Of a stretch of 64,000 nt of DNA, positions 51,855-62,454 are shown one piece after another. The notes under the pieces were generated by a model that was not told the DNA's origin, made no database searches, and saw only the letters and a list, made by a program, of their open reading frames with translations. Source of the stretch: Halocatena marina (lineage in GTDB: Archaea; Halobacteriota; Halobacteria; Halobacteriales; Haloarculaceae). Each line of letters starts with the position of its first letter. Positions within the stretch are counted from its first letter, which is position 1. The stretch is from positions 2,604,001-2,668,000 of the forward strand of contig NZ_JALLPK010000001.1 of the NCBI RefSeq assembly GCF_023276375.1. The letters run 5' to 3'. The translations under genes were made by a program, and so were the position numbers.

Positions 51855-51861
51855 ACCAGCC

Positions 51862-51898
51862 GCGCGCTGGCGCGCGCAATCGGGCGTGATATCCCGAT
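51862..51898 (+). terminator. Paired hairpins after the DUF5828-like gene
   Basis: A GC palindrome stretch (GCGCGC at 51862-51867 and 51870-51875) is followed by ATCGGG (51879-51884) and CCCGAT (51893-51898), a second perfect inverted repeat with an 8-base loop. The pair begins 8 bases after the stop codon and could stabilise the mRNA end or support termination. No T-run follows. Confidence 0.35.
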
Positions 51899-52090
51899 AC
51901 TGTAGGATCGAAATGCAGATATAGTAACAGAAGTGAAGATCGTGAGTGCACGAGTGAGATGTCGATCTTGGTTATATTCCTCCTATCGTTGGTTAGGTAC
52001 CGCTTTAGAAAGATATGTTATGCAAATGTGTATGATAATTCCGATTTCCGAGCCAGAACATTCACAATACTGGCCGTTGTGAAGTAGTTT

Positions 52091-53278
52091 ATGCCAACCG
52101 ACACGGCTGTGGTTCTCGCGGCGGGAGAAGGGACTCGTTTGCGTCCACTTACCCGTAACCGTCCGAAGCCGATGTTACCGGCCGGGAATCGTCCGATCGT
52201 CGAGTATGTTTTGGATGCTCTGATTGAGGCCGGGATCAAGCGCATCTGCCTCGTCGTGGGTTACAAGCGCAGCCGGGTACAGGAACACTTCGGAGCGAAG
52301 TACCGGGATGTTCCAATTCAGTACGTCGTTCAGTCGAAACAGCTTGGCAGCGGGCACGCGCTCCAACAGGCCAAAAATAAACTCAGTGGGTCGTTCGTCG
52401 TTGTCAACGGCGACCGCGTCATCGAACCGTCGATCGTTACTGACGTTCTCGAAGCGTCCGAAGAAGATGACGCGGCGACACTCGCGGTTCTCGAACGGCC
52501 AGTTGAAAGCCGCTACGGTGCAGTCGTTATGCGCGGGTCGACCATCGTTGAGTTGATCGAAAAGCCCGATGATGAGTATCGGCTCGTCAACGGGGGCGTA
52601 TACGTGTTCGATGAACGGATCTTCGATGCACTCGCAGAAACGCCGCGCCAGAACGGGAGCCTTCTGTTGACCGATGCAGTCGATCTACTAATTTACGAGG
52701 CGACAGTTCGAGGTGTCCGAACCGAAGGACTGTGGTCTGATGCAACATACCCGTGGGATCTGCTCTCTGTTTCGCGTGCACTACTTGAACACGAACTCGT
52801 TGACGGTCCACAGCACGAATCAGGCGTGTGGGTCGCAGACAGCGCAATCGTACACGACGACGCGACACTCCAGTCGCCGGTCGTTATTGGACCAGACTGC
52901 GAACTGGGACCAGGAGCGGTGATCGGACCCAACGTCGCGCTGGGTCGAAATGTAACGGTTGGGGCGAACTCGACTGTCGAGTCGAGCGTCATCGACACCG
53001 ACACACGGATTGGTGCGGGTAGTACACTGCTCGATTGTGTGACCGGACAGGATGTCGATCTCGGAGCCGGGACAGTCGTTCCTGGTGGCCCAGCCGACGT
53101 CCAAATCAACGAGAGCCTCTTCCGTGATGAGCGGCTTGGAGCAGTGTTCGCCGACAGAGTTCGTTCTGGCGGCGGGGTCCGCTGTAAACCAGGGGCACTC
53201 GTCGGTACGAACGCCCGACTCGGAACTGGAGTCGTCGTCGATGGTCACGTTCCCGAACGCGCGGAGGTAGTACGATAA
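52091..53278 (+). CDS. glmU: GlmU-like bifunctional sugar-1-phosphate nucleotidyl-/acetyltransferase
   Basis: The enzyme should acetylate glucosamine-1-phosphate and make UDP-GlcNAc. The 395-residue protein has the nucleotidyltransferase signature LAAGEGTRLRPLTRNRPKPMLP at residues 9-30 and, from about residue 245, a left-handed beta helix of hexapeptide repeats (VIGPDCELGPGAVIGPNVALGRN). Archaeal GlmU proteins are often of this sugar-nucleotidyltransferase type. Its stop overlaps the glmS start by one base (TAATG), and the two make the UDP-GlcNAc pathway needed for protein glycosylation. A relative using glucose-1-phosphate and dTTP is the main alternative. Confidence 0.9.
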   Translation: MPTDTAVVLAAGEGTRLRPLTRNRPKPMLPAGNRPIVEYVLDALIEAGIKRICLVVGYKRSRVQEHFGAKYRDVPIQYVVQSKQLGSGHALQQAKNKLSGSFVVVNGDRVIEPSIVTDVLEASEEDDAATLAVLERPVESRYGAVVMRGSTIVELIEKPDDEYRLVNGGVYVFDERIFDALAETPRQNGSLLLTDAVDLLIYEATVRGVRTEGLWSDATYPWDLLSVSRALLEHELVDGPQHESGVWVADSAIVHDDATLQSPVVIGPDCELGPGAVIGPNVALGRNVTVGANSTVESSVIDTDTRIGAGSTLLDCVTGQDVDLGAGTVVPGGPADVQINESLFRDERLGAVFADRVRSGGGVRCKPGALVGTNARLGTGVVVDGHVPERAEVVR

Positions 53279-55149
53279 TGTGTGGAATTATTGGATGTGC
53301 TGGCTGTGATGGAGAGACACTCGATACGCTGATGCACGGGCTTTCGAAGCTCGAATACCGAGGCTACGATTCAGCTGGCGTTGCGCTCTCGAATCACTCA
53401 CTCAGCGTTGAACGAAAGGCGGGCAAACTCGATGCACTGAGAGATGCACTCTCGAATTCGAGTTTGAACGGAAACGGAAACGGAAATGAGAGCGTGATCG
53501 GTGACGGGTCTGGCGTGACGACTGCGGGCGACCCCGGAAACGATGCCCACGCGCCAGTCGGGATCGGCCACACTCGCTGGAGTACACACGGTCCGCCGAC
53601 GGACGACAACGCCCACCCGCACCGAGATTGTACGGGTCGCGTTGCAGTCGTTCACAACGGAATCATCGAGAACTACCAGGAACTGCGTGATGATCTCTCC
53701 GAGGCAGGACACGAGTTCAAAAGCGACACGGACACAGAGGTCGTCCCGCACCTGATCGAATCGGCTCTCGACTCGGGAATACCGCCGGAATCAGCTGTTC
53801 TCTCTGCTGTCTCGAAGCTCGAAGGGAGTTATGCGATTGCAGCTGTCATCGCTGGCGTTGATCAGGTGTTCGCCGCACGGAACGACTCGCCGCTCGTGCT
53901 TGGTGTTGGAGACGACGAATACTTCCTCGCGAGCGACGTTCCTGCGTTCCGCGAGTTCACTGATAAGGTCGTCTACCTCGACGACGGCGAGTTCGCAATC
54001 ATCAACGATGACGGATGGCGAGTGACCGACATCGATGGTGAGCCAGTAGAGAAGTCGGTGAGCACTGTCGAGTGGGATCCCGAAGAAACTGGAAAAAGTG
54101 GGTACGACCACTACATGCTCAAGGAGATCCACGAGCAACCGCGTGCGCTGCGTCAGTGTCTCCAGAGTCGTGTTGATGAACTCGGTGGACAGGTGACGCT
54201 CGAAGAGCTCGGCGATATAAACCCATCTTCGGTCCAGTTCGTCGCCTGTGGAACCTCATATCACGCTGCCCTCTACGGCGCGCAGTTGCTCCAGTCGGTT
54301 GGCATTCCTGCGCAGGCGTTCATCGCAAGCGAGTACGCGACGAGCGTTCCTCCGATCGGCGACAACCTCGTTATCGGTGTCACGCAGAGTGGTGAAACCG
54401 CAGACACATTGAGCGCGCTGCGGGAAGCCCGCCGCCGCGGTGCACGTACGCTCGCCGTCACGAACGTCGTCGGATCGACAGCAGCCCGTGAATGTGACGA
54501 CGTGCTTTATATCCGCGCTGGACCGGAGATCGGTGTCGCCGCAACCAAAACGTTCGCCTCACAGCTGGTCACACTCTCGCTGTTGACGCTCCAGTTGGAC
54601 GGAGAGGAGGACAACCGTGAGGCGATCGCCGGACTTCGGGATCTTCCGAGCAACGTTCAGGCCATCCTCGACGACACGAAAGCAAAAGAAATCGCAGAGG
54701 AGTACCACGACTCTGATGCGTACTTCTTCATCGGACGAGGGTTACACTACCCTGTCGCACTCGAAGGGGCACTGAAGTTCAAAGAGATCAGCTACGAGCA
54801 CGCAGAAGGCTTCCCAGCGGGTGAACTCAAACACGGTCCGCTGGCGCTCGTGACCGACAACACGCCGGTGTTTGCTGTCGTCACTGGAGACGGTGAGCAG
54901 GCCCGAAAGACGATCGGCAACGTCAAAGAAGTCGAAGCACGTGATGCGCCCGTCATCGCCGTCACGGACGGCGTCTCAGATGTTGAACGCTACGCCGACC
55001 ACGTTCTGCGCATCCCTGAATGCACACCCCGGACTGCGGCAGTGCTTGCAAACGTCCAGCTCCAACTCGTCTCCTACCACGCCGCAGCACAACTCGGGCG
55101 ACCGATCGACAAACCACGGAACCTCGCAAAGAGCGTGACAGTCGAGTAA
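53278..55149 (+). CDS. glmS: Glutamine-fructose-6-phosphate aminotransferase GlmS
   Basis: GlmS makes glucosamine-6-phosphate from fructose-6-phosphate and glutamine. The 623-residue protein starts MCGIIGCAGC, with the glutaminase nucleophile Cys2 (after Met removal). GHTRWSTHGPP near residue 96 is the glutaminase loop, and two SIS isomerase domains occupy about 300-470 and 470-623 (CGTSYHAALYGAQLL, SGETADTLSALREARR; C-terminal NLAKSVTVE). An Asn/Gly-rich low-complexity insertion (residues 60-85, SLNGNGNGNESV...) interrupts the glutaminase domain and accounts for the slight extra length (usual about 600). It is coupled to glmU. Confidence 0.97.
   Translation: MCGIIGCAGCDGETLDTLMHGLSKLEYRGYDSAGVALSNHSLSVERKAGKLDALRDALSNSSLNGNGNGNESVIGDGSGVTTAGDPGNDAHAPVGIGHTRWSTHGPPTDDNAHPHRDCTGRVAVVHNGIIENYQELRDDLSEAGHEFKSDTDTEVVPHLIESALDSGIPPESAVLSAVSKLEGSYAIAAVIAGVDQVFAARNDSPLVLGVGDDEYFLASDVPAFREFTDKVVYLDDGEFAIINDDGWRVTDIDGEPVEKSVSTVEWDPEETGKSGYDHYMLKEIHEQPRALRQCLQSRVDELGGQVTLEELGDINPSSVQFVACGTSYHAALYGAQLLQSVGIPAQAFIASEYATSVPPIGDNLVIGVTQSGETADTLSALREARRRGARTLAVTNVVGSTAARECDDVLYIRAGPEIGVAATKTFASQLVTLSLLTLQLDGEEDNREAIAGLRDLPSNVQAILDDTKAKEIAEEYHDSDAYFFIGRGLHYPVALEGALKFKEISYEHAEGFPAGELKHGPLALVTDNTPVFAVVTGDGEQARKTIGNVKEVEARDAPVIAVTDGVSDVERYADHVLRIPECTPRTAAVLANVQLQLVSYHAAAQLGRPIDKPRNLAKSVTVE
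53467..53490 (+). repeat. In-frame hexanucleotide repeat in glmS
   Basis: Four copies of a GGAAAC-type 6-mer (last one GGAAAT) encode NGNGNGN inside an insertion absent from most GlmS proteins. Its likeness to the uvrA insertion suggests the same expansion process. Confidence 0.75.
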
Positions 55150-55233
55150 GAAGATATCAGTCTCCCGCGTTCGCTCGTACTAATCACGTTTTCACTACTG
55201 TGTCGGCTGAGAGAGGAGGATCTGACTGCGCTG

Positions 55234-56394
55234 CTATAATCTACGGAGTGTTTTGGCTACCGTGGCTATCATATCAAGAATTCCACCGGCATCGAGAGCA
55301 GAATTCGAAGTTGCACTACGGTCAGACTTAGACTCAGACGTAGACGTAGAATCTGTCTTCTCGACGTTCGGTCCTTCTGTTCGAGGGCAGCCAACAGTTG
55401 GGTCGTCTGGTATGGTCGGCCCGTACTGATTGTTCGGTCCCACGTCCACTCGTTGGAATGGATCATCGATTCCTTGCCGGACAGCCTCTCCGCGAGCGCC
55501 TGTCGGTTCTCGTTCGTGTGCAAACCAGTTCCAGTCGATGACGGACCGTTCCTCGGGAATCCCCCGAATATCGACTGCTTCTTGGGGTCGATCGAGCGTG
55601 TCTTCAGTGTACGCGAACGTGTTGTGGTGGATAGACAGCGCTTTCCCCGCAAGGAGCGGGTCATCACAGGAGATATTCTCGGAGAGACGGTGCATATCGA
55701 AGGCGTGTGAGATAGGATTCGGGCCAATGAGATTGTACTGCGCCTCATAGCCGTTCGTCGCGTAGCCGAATCCAGTGACAGCGTGCCGATTCGCATCGAA
55801 ATACGTGTGTTCAATCCGGCTGTAGCCGTCGTAGAGTTCGATCCCGTATCCGAGCGTCTCCATTCGGTTGTGGTGAATCGCATTGTGATGGGCGTACCCT
55901 TCCGTCGCGTACTCCCGTGCTCCGAAGGCGATGGCAGCGTGCGGCCACCCGAATAGTTCACAGTTGTCGACCTCCGCTGTGTCGCCAAAGAGGTGAAGTC
56001 CGCAGCTGTAAGCCTCCTCTTTCTCGTCGAACTCCTCGCGCGGATCGAAGTAGTCCGTTCGCGGTCCGCGGAGCCGCAAGCCCGTAACACGGACACTGTC
56101 GGCCCGCGAGCGAATGAACCAGCGAGGACTGGCGTCGGTGTACACCAACCCGCCATCAGAACCATCGCGTCCCCGTCCCGAAGCGAGCGTGACTCCCTCT
56201 TGTAATGGTATGTTCGCTTCACCCGTGAGATCGATCTCCGCGTCGTCAGCGATGTAGACGATCGTGTTCGCGGATGCCGTATCGAGTGCCGCGAGCAACG
56301 CGGCCCGCGAATCGACGATCGTATCGGCTCGTTCCGGCTCGATATACCGATCGTACCCGTCGCCACCACCAACAACTGGACTGGCGTTCGTCAT
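55234..56394 (-). CDS. Right-handed parallel beta-helix protein
   Basis: The 386-residue protein from ATG 56392-56394 has repeated strand motifs of the pectate-lyase-like right-handed helix (TIVYIADDAEIDL, SVRVTGLRLRGP, AEVDNCELFGWPHAAI, HHNAIHHNRMETLGYGIELYDGYSRIEHTYFDANRHAVTGFG). Its HHN/IHHNxM blocks are typical of parallel beta-helix repeat (PbH1) proteins and some polysaccharide lyases. No signal peptide is visible at any start. The C-terminal 50 residues are Ser/Thr/Asp-rich low complexity (STSTSESKSDRSATSNS). A catalytic role in polysaccharide metabolism is plausible but not proven. It follows glmS convergently. Confidence 0.78.
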   Translation of the reverse strand: MTNASPVVGGGDGYDRYIEPERADTIVDSRAALLAALDTASANTIVYIADDAEIDLTGEANIPLQEGVTLASGRGRDGSDGGLVYTDASPRWFIRSRADSVRVTGLRLRGPRTDYFDPREEFDEKEEAYSCGLHLFGDTAEVDNCELFGWPHAAIAFGAREYATEGYAHHNAIHHNRMETLGYGIELYDGYSRIEHTYFDANRHAVTGFGYATNGYEAQYNLIGPNPISHAFDMHRLSENISCDDPLLAGKALSIHHNTFAYTEDTLDRPQEAVDIRGIPEERSVIDWNWFAHEREPTGARGEAVRQGIDDPFQRVDVGPNNQYGPTIPDDPTVGCPRTEGPNVEKTDSTSTSESKSDRSATSNSALDAGGILDMIATVAKTLRRL

Positions 56395-56558
56395 CGCGTT
56401 CGAAGTGTTCCCGGCCACTCGATTACGTTCGTCGTAACCGACCGTAAACGTGTGTACACAGACGTGCTGTTCTTGGTCGCCGGAAGACGGGCAAGCGATG
56501 AGATCGACGGATTGTGAGGTGAGATGAAACGCCCTAAAGTGACGTCAATACATGAAGA

Positions 56559-57242
56559 TTATCGAAGCCAATAGACAAGGATGAGGCTGATGCCAACCAC
56601 AAGCGAGACAGCGACGAGAGTGGAATCATCCGTCACGGGCAACTGCCTCTTTTCGTCCGATACGTCGCTTTTCGCGTGAATTCGGGTTTGGGATGCTTCA
56701 GCGTCGGTCATCTCCCACGTGGCCGTATCTCCCTCCACGCGATCGGCAGACGAGTTCAGAATTTCGCCCGGCATTGTCAGCGTGTATCGAACGGGAACCG
56801 TAAGGGAATCTGGCCCAGATGCGGCGTCGGATGCTTCGAATGTCCGATCCGTATAGATCACTCTCCCGTTTCGTTTTGTGACCGAGATCAAACTGTTGTT
56901 GGCTGGTGTATAGTCCTCAAGACGAATCGTTACGGTCACATTCCTGCCATTGACTGACTCCGAGTACTCGATATTCCCCACGCGAGTTCGGTTTATTTCC
57001 GACATCGATTTATTCATTATATATTCTTCCGTCGAAGAGTAGCCCTCACTCCGCGCTCCACGCTGAATATATGAGTACGCGTTCGTACTGATGTTCAGTC
57101 GCATCTCGTACGACGAGATCGTTCCATCTTCATCAACGGACGAATCAACTGAGATTGGAATCGTGAGACAGCCACTCAGAGAAACCAACGAAACAAGAAG
57201 GACACAAATCCCGATCCACCGACCAGTAGGTCCCCGTACCAT
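56559..57242 (-). CDS. Surface lipoprotein with C-terminal membrane helix
   Basis: The 227-residue product has a signal with lipobox (VSLVSLSGC, lipid Cys at about residue 25), an exposed Ser/Thr/Asn-rich beta domain with many N-glycosylation-like NxS/T sites (NISTN, NKS, NRT, NVT, NNS, NSS) and a C-terminal membrane helix (about 208-226, LVAVSLVVGISLILVYWL). I do not recognise the family. Such two-anchor proteins occur on haloarchaeal surfaces. It lies divergent from mutS. Confidence 0.7.
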   Translation of the reverse strand: MVRGPTGRWIGICVLLVSLVSLSGCLTIPISVDSSVDEDGTISSYEMRLNISTNAYSYIQRGARSEGYSSTEEYIMNKSMSEINRTRVGNIEYSESVNGRNVTVTIRLEDYTPANNSLISVTKRNGRVIYTDRTFEASDAASGPDSLTVPVRYTLTMPGEILNSSADRVEGDTATWEMTDAEASQTRIHAKSDVSDEKRQLPVTDDSTLVAVSLVVGISLILVYWLR

Positions 57243-57426
57243 CAGCCATCTGTTGAGAGATGAATTATAAATATCTAATCGTTTTTAGAGACGGTGACTG
57301 TTCTAGTATACCAGCCGGGGGTAACGGTCTTGATAGATTTCAGTGTAGCCGCGATCGATCGCCGAGTCGTGTCTGTTTCGATGAGAAGTCAAGGGGGCTA
57401 AGTGGTTCCGTCGCCCGGTGTGAGAT

Positions 57427-60126
57427 ATGCAGGGAACGGGGCCGCCAGCGAAGATGGCCGCGAATCGGGACGACCTCACCCCGATGATGAGTCAGTACTT
57501 CGAGCTCTGTACCGAGTTCGACGACTCACTCGTGTTGTTTCAAGTCGGAGATTTCTACGAGACGTTCTGTGAAGCTGCAGAGATCTCCTCGCGCACGCTC
57601 GAAATCACGCTCACCAAACGCGAGGATTCCTCAGGAACGTATCCGATGGCGGGGATTCCGATCGATAATGCGGCCTCGTACATCGAAACGCTGCTCGATG
57701 CTGGCTACCGGGTTGCTATCGCTGATCAGGTACAAGATCCATCAGAGGCATCCGGTGTGGTCGACCGGGCGGTTACACGCGTCGTGACACCGGGGACGGT
57801 GCTTGAAGATGAACTGCTCGCCGCCGGAACGAACAACTACCTCGCGTGTCTGATCACTGCGGACGAGAAAAGAGCGGGCAAAAAGGGTAATACGAGTGGA
57901 AACGCCACTGCCGTCGCATTTCTCGATATCTCGACTGGCGAGTTCCGCGTTACGAGCGGTGACAGCGTGGTCATACAGGACGAACTCGATCGGCTCGCAC
58001 CATCAGAGGTGATCACTGCCGACGGATCGACAGTCGGAGCTGAGTTCACCGTCGATGGGATGCAGACGTCGTTCCGAACGGAGGCGTTCGATCCTGATGT
58101 GGCCCGTGAACGCGTTGCATCGTACGTCTCCAATCCCGAAGCGGTGCTCGAATCAGAGATCGAAATCCGCGCTTGTGGTGCCCTGCTCGCGTACGCAGAG
58201 TACACCCAAGGAGTCGATGCGGGTGGGATCGACTACATCGCCCGGATCACACGCTACTCTCCTCGGGAGTCGATGCGTCTCGATGCGACTGCGCTTCGAT
58301 CGCTCGAGATTTTCGAGAACCGAGACGGCGGCGATGAGCACACGCTACTGGGCGTTCTCGATCAAACATCGTGTGCGCTCGGACGGCGGACGCTCACTCA
58401 CTGGCTGCGCCGACCGCTCGTCAATCAGGCGGAGATCGAGCGACGACACGACGCTGTCGAGGAGTTCGTCTCACGGTCACTCGTTCGAGAGGAGGCGCGC
58501 GATCTCCTCCGTGATGTGTACGACATCGAGCGGCTCATCACTCGTGTTTCGCGTGGTCGGGCGAACGCCCGTGATCTCCGCTCGCTCAAAGAGACACTCG
58601 ATGTCGTTCCCGAACTGAAAGCGGCGCTTGCGAGCATCGAGTGTGCCCCACTCACAGAACGACGCGAGATGCTAGACGAACTCGCCGACATCCGCGGACT
58701 CATCGGTCGGGCTATCCAGGCCGAGCCTCCCATCGAAGTGACCGAAGGAGGTGTCATTCAGGAGGGATACGACGACGATCTCGACGCGTTACGTGCGACC
58801 GAACGCGACGGACGCGAGTGGGTGGCCGATCTCGAAGCGCACGAGCGCGAACGTACCGGAATCGGTTCGCTGAACGTCGGCTACAACGAGGTCCACGGCT
58901 ACTACATTGAGGTCACAAATCCCAATCTCGACCGGGTTCCCGACGACTACACGCGCAGGCAGACCCTAAAGAACTCAGAGCGCTTCTACACGCCAGATCT
59001 CAAACGACGCGAGGACGAAATCCTTGGGGCAGCCGAGCGTGCTGACGAACGAGAGTACCAGCTCTTCACCGAGGTTCGTGATGAGGTCGCTGCTGCAGCA
59101 GAGCGCGTCCAGCAGGTCGCGTCGGTGCTCGCAGATCTCGATGTGCTCGCAACGCTTGCACATATCGCTGCAGAGCGCGATTACACGCGACCGACACTGG
59201 GCGGGACAGGAATACACATTGACGCCGGTCGTCACCCTGTCGTCGAAACGACCGAGGAGATGTTCGTTCCCAACGACACCGATCTCACCGACGAGCGTCT
59301 CGCCGTCATTACCGGCCCGAACATGAGCGGAAAATCAACGTACATGCGTCAGGCCGCTCTCATCGTTCTTCTCGCACAGATCGGGAGCTTTGTCCCTGCC
59401 GACGCGGCCACCCTTCCAGTCGTTGACCGTGTCTTCACCCGCGTCGGTGCGAGCGATGACATCGCGGGGGGACGCTCGACGTTCATGCGCGAAATGGCAG
59501 AGCTATCCGAGATACTCCACAATGCGACCGATCGATCACTTGTCTTGCTCGACGAGGTCGGTCGGGGAACGAGCACAGCCGACGGGCGCGCCATCGCGTG
59601 GGCAGTCACGGAGTTCATCCACGACGAGATCGGTGCAACGACGCTGTTTGCAACCCACTATCACGAGCTGACGGCTATCGCAGACAGTCGATCGGACATA
59701 CTGAACCTCCATTTCACCGTCGATCGGAGCAACGGAGAAATGACGTTTCTCCACACCGTCGTTGGAGGGGCGTCCTCGGCCTCCTACGGCGTCGACGTTG
59801 CACAACTCGCGGGCGTTCCTGTCCCGGTCATCGAGCGATCGCGTGCGCTGCTTGAGGACGGGCTCCCGAGCACAACAAAGCCAGACGAGCAGACGAACGG
59901 CCACTCAACGGCTGACAGCGATTCGTCGATGACTTCTGCGTCGGTCGCTCACTCTCCGCCGTCATCTACTCACGAGAATGGCCGCGGTAGTGATTTCTTG
60001 CTCGATCTCGAAGAGACTATTCGAGATCTCTCGATCGCAGATATGACACCACTCGAAGCCCTCACGACGCTCAACGACATCCAGCAACGGATTGATGACC
60101 GCGAGCGACGGAGCGATGACCGTTAG
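57427..60126 (+). CDS. mutS: DNA mismatch repair protein MutS
   Basis: MutS recognises mismatches and activates MutL. The 899-residue protein has the mismatch-wedge motif Phe-x-Glu (QVGDFYETF, near residues 39-47), core and clamp domains, and the C-terminal ATPase with Walker [10 protein letters not shown] near 631, [10 protein letters not shown] near 680, [12 protein letters not shown] near 710 and a [10 protein letters not shown] motif near 740. Two low-complexity segments (KKGNTSGN near 155 and the Ser/Asn-rich 830-870 tail) are lineage-specific. ATG 57427 is retained, but [10 protein letters not shown] at 57454 is an equally good start. It overlaps mutL by 11 bases. Bacterial-type MutS/MutL pairs are characteristic of haloarchaea. 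Confidence 0.97.
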   Translation: MQGTGPPAKMAANRDDLTPMMSQYFELCTEFDDSLVLFQVGDFYETFCEAAEISSRTLEITLTKREDSSGTYPMAGIPIDNAASYIETLLDAGYRVAIADQVQDPSEASGVVDRAVTRVVTPGTVLEDELLAAGTNNYLACLITADEKRAGKKGNTSGNATAVAFLDISTGEFRVTSGDSVVIQDELDRLAPSEVITADGSTVGAEFTVDGMQTSFRTEAFDPDVARERVASYVSNPEAVLESEIEIRACGALLAYAEYTQGVDAGGIDYIARITRYSPRESMRLDATALRSLEIFENRDGGDEHTLLGVLDQTSCALGRRTLTHWLRRPLVNQAEIERRHDAVEEFVSRSLVREEARDLLRDVYDIERLITRVSRGRANARDLRSLKETLDVVPELKAALASIECAPLTERREMLDELADIRGLIGRAIQAEPPIEVTEGGVIQEGYDDDLDALRATERDGREWVADLEAHERERTGIGSLNVGYNEVHGYYIEVTNPNLDRVPDDYTRRQTLKNSERFYTPDLKRREDEILGAAERADEREYQLFTEVRDEVAAAAERVQQVASVLADLDVLATLAHIAAERDYTRPTLGGTGIHIDAGRHPVVETTEEMFVPNDTDLTDERLAVITGPNMSGKSTYMRQAALIVLLAQIGSFVPADAATLPVVDRVFTRVGASDDIAGGRSTFMREMAELSEILHNATDRSLVLLDEVGRGTSTADGRAIAWAVTEFIHDEIGATTLFATHYHELTAIADSRSDILNLHFTVDRSNGEMTFLHTVVGGASSASYGVDVAQLAGVPVPVIERSRALLEDGLPSTTKPDEQTNGHSTADSDSSMTSASVAHSPPSSTHENGRGSDFLLDLEETIRDLSIADMTPLEALTTLNDIQQRIDDRERRSDDR

Positions 60127-61762
60127 AACGCTCGATACCGAAACAATCGAACGCATTGCCGCGGGCGAAGTCGTTACTCGTCCGGCGAGTGCTGTGGCCG
60201 AACTCATCGAGAATGCGCTCGATGCGGGTGCAACTCGGATCGAGATCACTGCAGAGAACGGTGGACTCGACCGAATCCGTGTCGAGGACGACGGACACGG
60301 TATGAACGAAGCAGACGCTACGCTCGCCGTCCAGCACCACACGACGAGCAAGATCGAGGACGCAACGGATGTCGAACACGTCGAAACGCTCGGGTTTCGC
60401 GGTGAAGCCCTCCCGAGCATCGCAGCGGTTGCTCGCCTCGAACTGACGACGAAAACAGCTGATACGATCGCTGGAACACGTGTTACTGTCGAAGATGGTG
60501 AAACGTCGGTCGAGACTGCTGGCCGCGGTGTCGGAACGACCGTCGAGGCGAGCGATCTTTTTTCGAGTCTTCCAGTGCGACGAGAGTCGCTCGGATCGCC
60601 ATCACAGGAGTTCGCGCGAATGAGCCAGCTGGTCTCACACTATGCCCTTACGCGGCCAACGGTGCGCTTTCGCCTCACGCACAACGACCGCACCGTCGTC
60701 TCAACACCCGGAACCGGGCGTACTGATGCCGTTCTCGCAGTCTACGACCGATCGACCGCCGGACAGAGCACCGAATTCGAGTTCGCGTTCGAAGCTGAGA
60801 GCGAGGCGACAGTCCACGTTCGGGGATTGCTCGTCTACCCCGCTGTGACGCGATCGAAGCCAACACACGTCTACACAGCTGTCAATGGTCGTCCGGTTGG
60901 GAACACGATGATGCGGAACGCAGCACTCGCGGGCTACGGAAGCCTCCTTCCCTCGGATCGGTATCCGATCGCCATCGTTTCGGTTTCACTCGCTCCCGAG
61001 GCCGTGGACGTGAACGTCCACCCTGCCAAGGAGACGGTTCGATTCGTTGACGACGAGTGGGTGGCGACAGCTGTCGAGCGAGGCGTCTCTGATGCGCTCT
61101 CTGGGACCGACCTCTCCCGACAGGCTGAGTTCGACTTCGATGCTCCGATCACAGAAAAAAGCAGCACGTCAGCGTTCGATGACGTATCCGTCATCGGGCA
61201 GTTTCGGGGACTGTACCTGCTCTGTGACGCTGGTGACGAGTTGCTCGTTGTCGATCAGCACGCAGCTCACGAACGTGTTAACTACGAGCGTCTTCAGGAA
61301 CTCGCGGCCGATGAGATCAGTTCGGTTTCACTCGATCCGTCGCCGACGCTCTCGCTCACAGCAGCCGAAGCGGCAACGATCGAGGCACACCGCGATGCCA
61401 TCGAGTCATTGGGATTCCAACTCGAAGCATTCGGAACCAATACGTACAGAGCGACAGCGATGCCGGCGCCACTCGGCCGTGTGGCCGACAGCGAAGCGGT
61501 CCACGACGTGCTCGATACGTTTCTCGCAGACGATACCCCATCCCCAACCGACCCGCGCGATGCGCTGCTCGCTGATCTCGCGTGCCATCCGTCGTTTCGA
61601 GCCGGTGATGAACTTTCGCGCTCTGAAGCGACCGCTCTCGTCGAACAGTTGGGTGCCTGTGAACAGTCGTTCTCCTGCCCGCACGGGCGTCCAACAGTAC
61701 TCTCAATCGGAGAGTCGATGCTCGCGCGGAGTTTCGACCGACAGAATACACGCTTTGGATAA
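60116..61762 (+). CDS. mutL: DNA mismatch repair protein MutL (endonuclease type)
   Basis: The 548-residue protein from ATG 60116 ([20 protein letters not shown]) has the GHKL ATPase: [11 protein letters not shown] near 32, DDGHGMN near 60, TSKI near 85 and [10 protein letters not shown] near 100. In its C-terminal domain it carries [12 protein letters not shown] from Asp380, matching DQHA-x2-E-x4-E, the metal-binding site of MutL endonucleases, and [16 protein letters not shown] near 510 as further metal motif. This fits an organism without MutH. The start overlaps mutS by 11 bases, so both are made together. Confidence 0.96.
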   Translation: MTVRTLDTETIERIAAGEVVTRPASAVAELIENALDAGATRIEITAENGGLDRIRVEDDGHGMNEADATLAVQHHTTSKIEDATDVEHVETLGFRGEALPSIAAVARLELTTKTADTIAGTRVTVEDGETSVETAGRGVGTTVEASDLFSSLPVRRESLGSPSQEFARMSQLVSHYALTRPTVRFRLTHNDRTVVSTPGTGRTDAVLAVYDRSTAGQSTEFEFAFEAESEATVHVRGLLVYPAVTRSKPTHVYTAVNGRPVGNTMMRNAALAGYGSLLPSDRYPIAIVSVSLAPEAVDVNVHPAKETVRFVDDEWVATAVERGVSDALSGTDLSRQAEFDFDAPITEKSSTSAFDDVSVIGQFRGLYLLCDAGDELLVVDQHAAHERVNYERLQELAADEISSVSLDPSPTLSLTAAEAATIEAHRDAIESLGFQLEAFGTNTYRATAMPAPLGRVADSEAVHDVLDTFLADDTPSPTDPRDALLADLACHPSFRAGDELSRSEATALVEQLGACEQSFSCPHGRPTVLSIGESMLARSFDRQNTRFG

Positions 61763-62021
61763 CCGTCGTTTCCACAGGAGTGAGAGCACACGAATCCCCG
61801 TGAGTCTCTTCGTTGCAGTCGCTCTGTATGGTTTAGATATCCGATCGATTGACCCGCTGGATCGTGAGACTCGCGCTTGATTGGAGCGTCGTGTGGTCGG
61901 AAAACGCGACGGATTGGTTCTCTTCGAGTGTGCTATATCGTTCTGTTGCGCCGTCAAATCATGGCGTTGACTCCGCAATGGAGATCATCTGACCGTACTC
62001 CGAATCCCCCGAACAAACGCA

Positions 62022-62249
62022 TTAGCCATCGAGTTTTACAGCACTGCCGGTCAGCGCCATGTGTAAGAAGACGATACCGAAGCCAATCGGAGCGAGTACA
62101 GCGATAAAAAGTCCACCCAACCCTCTTCCAACATTCAGGACACCGATGTTGTACAGTTGCCAGCCCATGAATCCGCTGAGGAGCAGACACGAAAGGGCAA
62201 TGATTCCCGAAAATAGCCGCACAGAGGGAGTAAGATCGCTCACGGCCAC
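62022..62249 (-). CDS. Small two-helix membrane protein
   Basis: The 75-residue protein, GTG start at 62247-62249, has two membrane segments (about 9-30, SVRLFSGIIALSCLLLSGFMGW, and 43-66, GGLFIAVLAPIGFGIVFLHMAL) and a short polar end. It resembles small hypothetical haloarchaeal membrane proteins; the function is unknown. It lies between mutL and the cyclophilin gene. Confidence 0.6.
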   Translation of the reverse strand: MAVSDLTPSVRLFSGIIALSCLLLSGFMGWQLYNIGVLNVGRGLGGLFIAVLAPIGFGIVFLHMALTGSAVKLDG

Positions 62250-62454
62250 TCGATTATGGTGTTCCTCGGAAGATCAGTTCCGTTTTCGATGTCGAGATGC
62301 CGTCCCACGATCCCAACGGATCCGAAATCGATACCAAGGACAGTGGCGGGAGTCGTTGTGAGCGACAGGTGGACGAACAGTTGAAAGACAGAGAGCGGAC
62401 GCTCCAACGACCGAGAGCACCGAGTAATCGTGTACCGATGCGCTCTCGCATTCC

